Of a stretch of DNA of 64,000 nt, positions 12,529-22,479 are shown one piece after another (the stretch's first letter is position 1; each line of letters begins with the position of its first letter). This stretch comes from Emydura subglobosa. Its lineage: Eukaryota; Chordata; Testudines; Chelidae. The position numbers and the translations under genes are program-made. The notes below the pieces were generated by a model. It did no database searches, was not told the origin of the DNA, and was given only the letters and a program-made list of their open reading frames with translations. The stretch spans positions 33,649,383 to 33,713,382 of the forward strand of contig ML679966.1 of the NCBI GenBank assembly GCA_007922225.1. Reading direction: 5' to 3'.

Positions 12529-13809
12529 TGTAGCCGGGAGGGGTGGTTCCCTTCTGAGAGGGACCCAGACGGAGAACCAAACCGACCCTGGCTACTAGAG
12601 CCCAGAAGGGGATCACCTGGCCGGAAGCAGGGAGGTGGGGCCAGGCCTTTAAAACCCCGGCCTGCGAGCTCAGTCAGGCAGGGATGGCTGAGGGAGAAGG
12701 ATGCTTCTCCCTGGAGGCTCCATACTAGAACCAGGCCCGAGGCCCACGCCGAGGGGAAGCGGCCAGTCTTAATCCCAGACTGGGGACTGGCAGAGAACCT
12801 ACCTGACCCACCCGCTGCCTGGGAGTCGGAGGGGAGCCCACCTGAGTCACCTGCTGCCTGGGAGTCGGAGGGGAGCCCACCTGAGTCACCTGCTGCCTGG
12901 GAGCCAGAGGAGGGCCCGTCCGGGCTACCCGCTGCCAGGGAACAGGAGGAGGATAGACCTGAGCAGTACAGAGCCTGGGACCCGGAGAACCTACCAGCCC
13001 AACCTGCAGCCTGGGGACCGGAGAACCTGGAGGAGCTCCCCTCCGAGGAGGAACCCATGGAGCTGCCGGAGCTGCCGGAGCTGCCGCCGGTGGACAAGAA
13101 GGGCCTGATGGGACTACCACACCCCGGCGACCCGAAGGAATCAGGTACCTGTGGGTACGGGGAGGAAGAAGGCTAAACAGGGGCTGAGTACGGGGCAACC
13201 CAGTTGGCGTGTTGTGGCTGGAGCCCCACCAACGCAGTGGCAGGCACCTCTGCCACTGCTAGGGCCCTGGGCTGGGATGCAATGGAGACGGGTGGGCCTG
13301 CGTCCCCCTCCCCTCTTCCCGAGCCACCCCGGGAGAACCTTACCCTCCTTACCGCCCCAGAGACTAGACTGCTTGTTGTTTGCCAGCCCTGCCTACGGGC
13401 CGGGCACTGGACTGCTTGTTGCTTTGTCAGCCCTGCCTACGGGCCAGGCGTTAGACTGCTTGTTTGCCAGCCCCGCCTACTGACCGGGCGTTGGACTGCT
13501 TGTTGCTTTACCAGCCCCGCCTATGGGCCGGGCGTTGGACTGCTTGTTGCTTTGCCAGCCCCGCCTACGGGCCGGGCGTTGGACTGCTTGTTTGCCAGCC
13601 CCGCCTACGGGCCAGCCACTAGGCTGACTACTGGCTCGCCCGCCCTGCCTAGGGCCAGGGCGAAAGACTGTTGGCTCGCCCGCCCTGCCTAGGGCCGGTG
13701 CGAAGGACTAGGCGACCTCCCAGCAGGGGAGAGCCAGGAAGACCAGTCCCCCTCTAGGAAGGACTCAGAGGGGAACCCCCAACGCTGCCCCCAGAAGGAC
13801 ACGTTCACA
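12529..13809 (+). repeat. 5' LTR of the Gmr1-like element
   Basis: Begins TGTAGCCGGGAGGGG and ends CACGTTCACA. A TATA-like TTTAAAA lies at 12648-12654. Two internal minisatellites are visible. One has three units of about 39 bp around 12795-12900 ('tgcctgggagtcggaggg'). The other has six units of 40-46 bp at 13368-13620 ('gactgcttgttgctttgcca', 'gcctacgggccgggcg'). Immediately downstream at 13812 comes TGGTGGAGAATGC, a plausible primer-binding site because it starts with TGG; I could not assign the tRNA. The long plus-strand frame through the LTR reflects the codon-sized repeat unit. Confidence 0.88.
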
Positions 13810-14023
13810 CGTGGTGGAGAATGCAGGCAAACCCTGCCCTGTGCTGACAAGGGGCAACCTGCAATGCTATTTCCCCGATTTCCAGGTCAGGATGGACCTG
13901 GACCAACTCCGACAGTGGTAGGCCGAAACGCAGCAGCAACAGTAAGCGGCCCAACAGCAACAGCAGCAACAACTGCTCCAGTCCCTAGGGGCCCAGCAGC
14001 AGCAACTTGTCCGCGACCTGGGG

Positions 14024-14945
14024 TTGCAGCACCAGGAGCAACAATGCCAGTGTCTCCAGCAGCTGGCCACCCTGCTCCCCACTCCGAGCAGCGCAGCTGT
14101 AGGAGGAATGGCAGGCCCAGATGCCGCTCCGCCTAACCAAGCTGGCCCAGAGGACGACCCGGAGGCCTTCCTCGTCACCTTTGAGCGGGTGGCATCAGCC
14201 GCCGGTTGGGCCCCTGCACAATGGGCCACCCTGCTGCCCCCCTATTTGACCGGAGTCCCACAGGCCGCTTACCGGGCGCTTTCCGAAGAGGAGGCCCGAG
14301 ACTACAAGGCAGTGAAGACTGCAATCTTAGATGCATTGGATATCAGCCCGGACACCTTCAGGTGACAATTTCGGGGGAAGACGTACCCCCCAGGGGCTCG
14401 GCCCCGAGCCGTCGCCCAGGAGCTGAAGGACGCTTGCGGGCAATGGTTGCTGCCTGATCGTCGATCGACGGCGGAAGTCGTAGATATGATAGTGACGGAA
14501 CAGTTCCTGCAAATCCTGCCGCCGCGCGGAAGGACTTGGGTTATGCGTCACCGCCCCGCCACATTAAACTACGTGGTGCGCCTCATGGAGCACTTCCTCG
14601 CGGCTGAGACCCCTCCGATGCAAGGGACCCCGACGGTCGCCCGGACTCCTCCGATACAAGAGTCCTTGCCTCGGCGCCCAGCCCAGCCGGGACCCGCTGT
14701 GAGGGACAGACTACACCAGTCGTCAGCAGCCCCAGCGGCTCATCACGAGACACCCCGACAGAGGCCAGAGCGGGCCTTGGGGCCCCAAGGGGTGCCCAAC
14801 CCAGTCCACGATAGGAGGATTCCTCCTGGGCGACGAGAGATCGGCCCTTGTTTTACCTGCGGACAATTAGGCCACCTGCAGCGAGACTGTCCCCGGATGG
14901 ACTGCTCCTTCGGCCTAGTCTGCACTGGGGAGGGACGAATCCGAA
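14024..14945 (+). pseudogene. gag: gag of the Gmr1-like element with SCAN-like capsid part and CCHC knuckle
   Basis: Gag packages element RNA. The frame starts in Q-rich sequence, then gives capsid-like 'EDDPEAFLVTFERVASAAGW' and, after an in-frame TGA at 14363-14365, a segment that looks like the SCAN domain ('STAEVVDMIVTEQFLQILPP', 'TLNYVVRLMEHFLAAE'). SCAN domains of vertebrate zinc-finger proteins are known to derive from Gmr1-like capsids. A CCHC zinc knuckle of the form CxxCxxxGHxxxxC is at 14849-14890. Apart from the single stop the frame is open into the protease. The true start could lie further upstream near 13870. Confidence 0.75.
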
Positions 14946-15180
14946 GACAACTCCGGCCCCCTGTAACGATCCCCGTTCTGCTCCCGGACCGAGAGGTGCA
15001 GGCCCTCGTCGATTCGGGATGTGGACAGACGCTGGTCCGCCCAGAGCTGATTCCCCGGGACCAGCGAATCCCAGGGCGTGTCCGCTTGTGTTGCATCCAT
15101 GGAGACCTGAGAGAGTACCCCACCTGTCCGCTGTCGCTCACTATAGCTGGAGTGACCTAGGTGGTACAAGTAGGAGTAGC
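14946..15180 (+). pseudogene. pro: retroviral-type aspartic protease of the Gmr1-like element
   Basis: In the same frame as gag, 'VQALVDSGCGQTLV' gives the catalytic D-S-G triad at 15011-15019, following 'VTIPVLLPDREV'. The family normally has DSG or DTG here and works as a dimer to process the polyprotein. An in-frame TAG at 15158-15160 interrupts the frame, which then continues on the same register. Confidence 0.7.
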
Positions 15181-15439
15181 CACGAGGCTGCCCTATCCCG
15201 TCATACTCAGGCGGGACTGGCCTGGGTTCACCCAGGTCCTCCAGACGATCGCTCACCGCAAAAGTCCAGAGCGAGCAGCGCTCTTGGGAGATGCCCCCCG
15301 AGGGGATCCCCCGGAAGCAGAGAGCCCGAGGCCCCAGATGATCCCACGGCCGCCCAGCGACCCAAGCGGGGCGAGACAAGAGACTCCCACCCCATTAGAT
15401 GGGGAGGACCCGCCTTTGAGTCCCTGGGGGACTTTAGCC

Positions 15440-16705
15440 AAGATCAACGAAGCGATCCCACGCTGTGCCATGCATATGAGCAACTCGCCTTCGTGGATGG
15501 CGAAGCGACCAATCCCAACCAAGCTGACCAGTGGCCCCGCTTCAAGCTGCGAGCAGGCTGGCTATACCACGTGGAGCGAGACCCCCGAACCCGGGAGACC
15601 CGAGTTCAACTGGTGGTACCCCGACTACACCGGCGGACCATACTCAGATTGGCCCATGATGTCCCCGCGACTGGCCACCTGGGGCTGGACAAGACCCTCG
15701 CCTAGATTCTGACCCGCTTCTATTGGCCAGGAATCAGGCAGGAAAAGATTATTGCGCCTCCTGCCCCGAATGCCAACTGGCGGCTCTCCCGGGCGTGCCC
15801 CGAGCTCCCCTCGTATCTCTTCCTGTCGTCGGAGCGCCCTTTGAGAGGGTTGCGATGGACTTGGTAGGACCCCTTCCAAGAGTGCCGTCGGGTTTCGGTA
15901 CATCCTGGTCGTCATGGATTATGCAACCCGCTTCCCGGAGGTCATCCCTCTCCGAAATGCCACAGCACGGATGGTGGCCGCGGAGCTATTAAAGATCTTC
16001 GCACGAGTGGGACTACCAAGGGACAAATTTCACCTCCCGACTGCTCCGGGAGGTGTGTGGCATTCTGGGAATAAAAAATTACAGACCTCAGTCTACTACC
16101 CCCAGACGGACGGTCTGGTGGAGCAATTTAATTGGACGCTGAAGGGGATGCTACGCAAGTTCTCCCCTGATGAGCTCCGCCGATGGGACCAGTTGCTTCC
16201 CCCGCTCCTCCTGGCGATCCAGGAGGTGCCGCAAGCCTCAACGAACTTCTCCCCCTTTGAGCTGCTTTATGGGCGACAGCCACAGGGCGTACTTGACCTC
16301 GTAAGAGAGACTTGGGAGCAAGCGCTGCACTAGGATCAAGGACTCCTCCAATACGTCCTGATGCTGTGGGACCGGTTAACCCAGGCCAGGGAATTGGCCC
16401 AAGAGAATCTCAGGGATGCCCAAAGGACTCAAGTGCACACCTACAACCGGGGCGCCCGCACCAGGATCTTCCAACCCGGGGATTGGGTCCTTGTCCTCCT
16501 CCCCATGGAGGAGTCCAAGTTGCTGGCCTGGTGGCAAGGCCCATACGAGGTCACCCGCCAGGTCAGTCCCGTCAACTATGAGATCCATCAGCCCCATCGC
16601 TGGAAGTCCCGACAGGTTTACCATGTGAACCTTTTGAAACCCTGGCGCGAACGAGTGGCCCTCATGGTTGTGCCCTATCCCCCGGAACCGGAGCTGGGGC
16701 CATGA
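15440..16705 (+). pseudogene. integrase of the Gmr1-like element, located before the reverse transcriptase
   Basis: The N-terminal HHCC zinc-binding region is spread over two frames: 'RLAHDVPATGHLGLDKTLA' ending at a TAG (15703-15705), then 'CASCPEC' near 15753. The first catalytic Asp is in 'VAMDLVGPLP' near 15855. The region that should hold the second Asp is missing: 'VGLPRD' near 16020 runs straight into unrelated-looking residues. The catalytic Glu context 'QTDGLVEQFNWTLK' is present near 16105. A GPY/F module follows with 'AWWQGPYEVTRQVSPVNYEI' near 16530-16590. Further interruptions include a TAG at 16331-16333. The position upstream of reverse transcriptase is diagnostic. Confidence 0.8.
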
Positions 16706-16829
16706 CCCCAAGACCCCGATGACCAGCAGGAGCCCGCACTCGGTGAAGCTCTCACCAAAGGACAGCTGAAGCAGGTCCAGCGTCTCCTGAGGGCCTTCTC
16801 CAGAATGTTCACGGCCAGGCCTGGTCAGA

Positions 16830-18137
16830 CCACCCTGGTGTACCATCGCATACAGACAAACACAGGAGAAGTGGTCCGGGCCCCAACCAGACCCCTCCTA
16901 CGACACTTATGAAAGGCCATAGACGAAGAAGTAAAGACCATGCTGGAACTTGGGGTGATTGAGCCCTTTTAGTCCCCAAGCCAAATGGGTCTCACCGGTT
17001 TTGTATTGACTTCAGGAGGGTCAACCTGATTTCTAGGTTTGATGCCTACCCCATGCCCCAGGTCGACGAGCTCCTCGAGCGGCTTGGGGAGGCCCAGTAC
17101 ATCTCAACCCTCAACTTAACGAAGGGCTATTGGCAAATTCCCATGGAGTCAGAGTCCAAGAAAAAAACAGCGTTCACCACGCCCAAGGGGCTCTATCAGT
17201 TCATGAGGATGCCCTTCGGGTTACACGGGGCACCCGCAACCTTCCAGAGATTGATGGACTGGCTCCTGCGGCCCCACATCGAATATGTGGCCGCCTACCT
17301 AGATGACATGGTAGTGTATAGCCGCCGGTGGGAGGACCACCTCGGGCACATCGCAGCTGTTCTCAGAGCCCTTCAGGATGCGGGCCTGACCGCGAACCCG
17401 AAGAAGTGTCGCATCGGGTGGCGGGAAGCTACCTACCTCGGATACACTCTAGGATGAGGAGTGGTCCAACCATTGATTGGGAAGGTCCAGGCGATAAGGG
17501 GGCAGCCTGCCCCGACCACCAAGCAACAGGTCCGACAGTTCCTGGGGCTAGTGGGCTACTATCGACGATTTATTCCTGACTTCGCCACCATGGCAGCCCC
17601 ACTGACTAATCTCTTAATGAAGACAGAGCCTGTACGTGTCCCCTGGACCGCACAATGTGAGAGGGCGTTCCAGGCTGTCAAGGACGCGCTCTGCCAAGAA
17701 CCGGTGCTGTATAGCCCCAATTTCGAGAAGGGCTTTATTGTACAGATGGACGCTTCAACGGTGGGACTGGGCACTGTCCTGTCCCAGGAGATTGATGGGG
17801 AAGAACACCCCGTACTGTATCTAAGCCGAGAGGAGCAAAGATATTTGGTGGTTGAAAAGGAGGCCCTGGCCGTAAAATGAGCCGTGGAAGCCCTACGGTA
17901 CTACCTGCTTGGCGGTACCTTCATAGTCGTAACGGATCATGCGGCCCTGAAGTGGCTACACCAAATGAGGGAAACCAACGCCCGCCTTATGCAATGGTAC
18001 CTGGCCCTCCAACCCTTTGCCTTTACAGTGTGGCATCAAGCGGGCCGGCACCATGTGAACGCGGACACGCTGTCCCGCTTAGGGGTGTGGGATGAGACCA
18101 GTCCCAGGGGCCGGGAACTGGACTTGAGGGCAGGGAG
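16830..18137 (+). pseudogene. pol: reverse transcriptase and RNase H of the Gmr1-like element
   Basis: Reverse-transcriptase motifs are clear: 'LNLTKGYWQIPM' near 17110, 'FMRMPFGLHGAPATFQRLMD' near 17200, and the catalytic YLDD at 17296-17307. Thumb and connection follow ('QFLGLVGYYRRFIPDF'). RNase H then appears with 'VQMDASTVGLGTVLSQE', 'VEKEALAVK' and 'FIVVTDHAALKWLHQM'. In-frame TGA codons at 17455-17457 and 17878-17880 break an otherwise open frame, and sequence before 17053 is in other frames. It runs up to the 3' LTR; the purine-rich 'gagggcagggag' at 18126-18137 is the likely polypurine tract. Confidence 0.88.
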
Positions 18138-19352
18138 TGTAGCCGGGAGGGGTGGTTCCCTTCTGAGAGGGACCCAGAGGGAGAACCAAACCGACCCTGG
18201 CTGCTAGAGCCCAGAAGGGGATCACCTGGACGGAAGCAGGGAGGCAGGGCCAAACCTTTAGAAGCCGGACGGACCCCACCTGACTAGAAGCAGGGAGGTG
18301 GGGCCAGGCCTTTAAAACCCCGGCCTGCGAGCTCAGTCAGGCAGGGACGGCCGAGGGAGAAGGATGCCTCTCCCTGGAGGCTCCATGCTAGAACCAGGCC
18401 CAAGGCCCACGCTTAGGGGGAGCGGCCAGTCTTAACCCCAGACTGGGGACTGGCAGAGAACCTACCTGACCCACCCGCTTCCTGGGAGTTGGAGGGGAGC
18501 CCACCTGAGTCACCCGCTGCCTGGGAGCCAGAGGAGGGCCCGTCCGGGCTACCCGCTGTCAGGGAACAGGAGGAGGATAGACCTGAGCAGTACAGAGCCT
18601 GGGACCCGGAGAACCTACCAGCCCTACCTGCAGCCTGGGGGCCAGAGGACCTGGAGGAGCTCCCCTCTGAGGAGGAACCCATGGAGTTGCCGGAGCTGCT
18701 GCTGGTGGACAAGAAGGGCCTGATGGGACTACCACACCCCGGCGACCCGAAGGAATCAGGTACCTGTGGGTACGGGGAGGAAGAAGCCCAGGGACAGCCC
18801 TAAACAGGAGCTGAGTACAGGGCAACTCGGTCGGCATATTGTGGCCGGAGCCCCACCAACGCAGTGGCAGGCACCTCTGCCACTGCTAGGGCCCTGGGCT
18901 GGGACGCAGTGGAGACGGGTGGGCCTGCGTCCCCCTCCCCTCTTCCCAAGCCACCCCGGGAGAACCTTACCCTCCTTACCGCCCCAGAGACTAGACTGCT
19001 TGTTGTTTGCCAGCCCTGCCTACGGGCCGGACACTGGACTACTTGTTGCTTTGCCAGCCCTGCCTAGGGGCCGGACACTGGACTGCTTGTTGCTTTGCCA
19101 GCCCCGCCTACGGGCCGGGTGTTAGGCTGCTTGTTTGCCAGCCCCGCCTACGGGCCAGCCACTGGGCTGACTGTTGGCTCGCCCGCCCTGCCTAGGGCCG
19201 GGGCGAAAGACTGTTGGCTCGCCCGCCCTGCCTAGGGCCGGGGCGAAGGACTAGGCGACCTCCCAGCAGGGGAGAGCCAGGAAGACTGGTCCCCCTCTAG
19301 GAAGGACTCATAGGGGAACCCCCAACGCTGCCCCCAGAAAGGCACGTTCACA
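18138..19352 (+). repeat. 3' LTR of the Gmr1-like element
   Basis: Matches the 5' LTR from TGTAGCCGGG to TTCACA but is about 66 bp shorter. It has two rather than three copies of the ~39-bp unit and four rather than six of the ~45-bp unit. It also carries an extra stretch near 18241-18296 that duplicates the region just before the TATA-like box (TTTAAAA at 18311-18317). Base substitutions are scattered along its length, so the insertion is not recent. Confidence 0.88.
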
Positions 19353-19700
19353 ATACCACATCAACACCAAAGCTCAGCTCCTTACCACCAACTAAAGCAT
19401 TTATAGAAAATATAAAATGAGCACATCTTCAGGTATGTGTGTGTAAAAGTGCTTTGGATCCAGATGCACCACCACTTAATCCACTGCAGTCTGGATAGAT
19501 ATGTGTTGACAGTTCCAACTCTGTTTCCAAAAACTGGACCAGACAATGTCACGCTTGCTCTTCCAGATATTTTAAAGTTAATCAAGTGCTCTTGTAAGAG
19601 TGATGCACCTTGTAAATCTATAAGACATGGATATAACCATGCCAAACCGCCATATACCATATTCTGTGCATGCCAAGGAGGTATGACCTGACAAAATCAG
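19353..19700 (+). pseudogene. decayed PIN-like gene, 3' part with cysteine-rich tail
   Basis: Directly after the gypsy target duplication the host reading frame left at 12528 resumes in register, with 'TPKLSSLPPTKAFIEN' before a stop. After a frameshift, 19437-19691 reads 'DNVTLALPDILKLIKC' and then a cysteine-rich tail (C-S-C, C at APC, then FCACQGG). A CxC-rich ending is what I remember for this uncharacterised animal family. Together with 11030-12528 it makes one broken gene interrupted by the retrotransposon. Confidence 0.55.
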
Positions 19701-19748
19701 CTTTAGCATTTGCAGATGAAAATGGCAATGACAAGAAGCAAGTTGTAT

Positions 19749-19965
19749 TGTGATGTAAGCCCAGGGACAGCTACTTAATCCCATAGGAAGAGCAGCAAGC
19801 CAGTCTGTGCAATGTCACCATTCAGCTCCTTTTGCCTTGTGATGTTGCGAACTGCCGCAGGCTGACATCTTGCTTTCACCAGTTGGCCCTACACCAATAT
19901 CCTCTTGCACCTGCCTGAGCCGGCTCTGCCCTGGCTTTGGTGAGTTGCCCAATGGCTCCTTAGCA
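19749..19965 (+). repeat. 5' LTR of the sushi-like element, internally deleted
   Basis: Starts TGTGATGTAAGCCC and ends near CCTTAGCA. Compared with the 3' LTR it lacks about 90 bp between 'gtaagccc' and 'agggacagctac'. Confidence 0.72.
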
Positions 19966-20219
19966 GTTTTCATAGACTGCTACACCAAGCTTCAGGTCCT
20001 AGATTGAGCTCCTGGGCACTTCAGTTCCAGAGGCAACAACCCTGCTTCAGAGTCTCCAGAATCAAGTTGCCCAGCTATAGCTGGAAAATGCCTCCCTCCA
20101 AGTGCACTTCCAGATTATTTCAGGCCCTCTGTGACAGGCTGCAGTGGCAATCCTGGAGCGTGGTCTGAAGGTCCCATTGCCAGACTGATTTGATGATAAC
20201 CAGAAGAAATTTTGAGGGT

Positions 20220-20720
20220 TCATGAATGCCACCAGCTGTTCATGATGTGGCCAACCATTACCCAAACTCCCAGAGAAAGGTGGGGTTCAACTTATTGACA
20301 GGAGAAGTTTTGGACCGGGTGTTACTCGTTCTGGATGGGCGGACCAAATTCTTGGCCATTCTGAAGAATTCATCCAATCCTTCTCACTCATTTTTGATGA
20401 CCCTAACAGGGCTCAGAGCGTCAAAGCTGCCTTGCAGTTCCTCATGCAGGATTCATGGTCTGTCTCTACCTATGCAGACAACTTCCAGCATCTGGCCACT
20501 AACACCACCTAGAACGAGGGTGGCACAGATTTAGCACTTTCATTGAAGGTTGAATGATACCATAAAAGATAAGCTGGCTCCAGCTGACCTCCTCCCCTCT
20601 CCCCACACACAACAAGTTGTTGTCCTACCTTGATCTCTGTATCTGAATTGACAGCCAGCTGCTCAAGCAACACCTGAAAAAGAGAAGGAGTAACTCCAAA
20701 CCCTAGCTTAGTACCGTGAC
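20220..20720 (+). pseudogene. gag: gag remnant of the sushi-like element
   Basis: The frame 20226-20534 includes 'KVGFNLLTGEVLDRVLLVLD' with capsid-like character. A frame change then leads into capsid-like sequence ending near 'LYLDLCI' around 20620-20640. Frameshifts and stops prevent a complete product. It is assigned to the sushi-type gag by position between LTR and protease and by general resemblance. Confidence 0.55.
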
Positions 20721-21059
20721 TCCTTGAGCATGCAATCTATCCAGTCATGTGCCAGAGCCTGTTAAAATCAATGCCATTCAAAGACATCTCACAGACGAGT
20801 GCTGGAGCCGGAATGGCCTCTGTCCTGCTGAGGGTGTGGCCCTTTTGGTTCAGGGTGCCCCCACAAGTTTAACCCAACCATAGTGCCAGGAAATGACATT
20901 GTCCAGCCCTTTTAGAGGGGTCATGGCTGGATGTAACAAGGGGATCAGGTTCCCCAAATGAACCTTCTCTGTTATTCATGTGTGCTCCTGCACCGGTGGT
21001 TCTCTGTCAGCCCCATTTACAAATCCAGCTGTTTGTCTAGGCCACAGCCACACCCGAAA

Positions 21060-22160
21060 TAAGCTACACCTTGCTCGCCTTGATTGACTCTGGGGCATCT
21101 AGCAACTTTATGGACTTGCTTCGCCCAAGCTAACTGCCTGCTCACACAGAAGAAGCTTGCCCCAGGTTGGGTGGAGACAATTGATAGTAGTATTCTATTT
21201 TCTGGGCCCATTTCTTATGAGACAGTTGAGATCCGGGAGCACCAAGAGACCCTGCAATTTGGCCTGATCATCCGACCCCAATCCCAGGTTCCTTCCCCTT
21301 TATTACTTGAACATTTCCTGGATAACAGAGGAGTTTAGTTCCAGGTTATGCCAACTATGGTGTCTAACCAGACCCAGCATGGTGAAGACAGAGTTGACCC
21401 CAAGGAAAGAGTCCTTTGCGCCATGTGAACACCAAGAAATACCACACTCCTAGTTCCAGCAAGATATAGCAAGCTGCTGATGTATTTGAAAAAAGAAAAC
21501 TAATGTCCTCCCCACACACCAACCCTGTTACTGCCCCATGGATCTCCAGCCAGGGCCTAAAATCCTGGAACACCTCAGAGTAAAAATGCACCTGGATTAT
21601 GTCATCTCAGTTGATGTGATTATTATGGAGCCTTAGAAGGTCTCTACTGTCAAGGACTGGGCCACACCAAAAACCATCCATGACATCCAGTGCTTCCAAG
21701 GGTTCACAGACTTCTATTGGTGATTCATCAAAGAGTATTCCAGAGTGGTATCCCCAATTACTCACCTCCTCTGAAAAGAATTCTGCTTTTATCTGTATGC
21801 CAGAGGCCCAACTGGCTTTTGAACAACTGAAGAAGACCTTCCTCTCAGCACCCATATTAAAGCATCTAGTTTTGTTGTCAAGGCAGATGCATCCAATTGC
21901 ATAAATCTGAGCTGTGCTGTCACACCAGCACGGGTCATCCGGTGTTCTCCACCCTATAGTTTCCTGAAATAAAATGTGAACACCCTGAGAACAAAACCCT
22001 GAGAACCTGTCGAGATCAACAAGGAACTGCTGTCCATCAAGGCTGCTTTGTGACAAAACTGTTTGGAAGATGGCTGCTTCTCTGATCACAAGAACTTGGA
22101 GTACTTGCATTCCGTGAAGGGCATTAATCAACACCAGTCCCAATGATCTCTATTTATCTC
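21060..22160 (+). pseudogene. pol: protease, then truncated reverse transcriptase and RNase H of the sushi-like element
   Basis: A protease active-site segment, ALIDSGASSNFMD, begins near 21078. Instead of a full reverse transcriptase there is a short bridge. It leads to thumb/connection-like sequence ('VKDWATPKTIHDIQCF' near 21650) and 'AQLAFEQLKKTFLSAPILKH' near 21800. RNase H traces follow to about 22160. No YxDD motif remains, so the palm domain was deleted. Confidence 0.65.
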
Positions 22161-22479
22161 CCATTTTTTAGTTTACTCTACACTACTTGCCTGGGGGCTG
22201 CAAAGGCAAGCCCAACACACTCTCCCACCTTGACATCAGGGAAAGATCATCAGAACCCTCCACTATATTGAAGCGCTGCCATTTTGCTAATGTGCTGGTG
22301 AACACTGACCTCCAGCTCTTGGGAGATCTTCATTATGTAATAACATAAATTCCCAGCAAAGTGGATGTTGCTCAGTGCCAACATCAACGCAAAATTCTTT
22401 GTTAAAATAGGGCACTCTTGTTCAGAGACTCTTTTTTTTGTCCCAGAAGGTCTGCCTTGCATTGCGATTCTCCAACTGT

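Larger units (their letters stand above)
12529..19352 (+). mobile_element. Gmr1-like Ty3/gypsy LTR retrotransposon, full length but inactive
   Basis: Two related LTRs starting TGTAGCC and ending TTCACA enclose gag and pol. The whole is flanked by a perfect 5-bp duplication, ATACC (12524-12528 and 19353-19357). The internal order is gag with a SCAN-like capsid segment, CCHC knuckle, aspartic protease, integrase (to about 16.7 kb), then reverse transcriptase and RNase H (16.8-18.1 kb). Integrase before reverse transcriptase is the reverse of the usual gypsy order and is the published hallmark of Gmr1-like elements. In-frame stops, frameshifts and a small integrase deletion make it non-functional. 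It inserted into the older PIN-like pseudogene. Confidence 0.9.

Noticed and set aside
12403..13692. Plus- and minus-strand frames up to 257 codons as host genes
   Set aside because: They lie inside the 5' LTR and read through minisatellite units; related frames recur in the 3' LTR.
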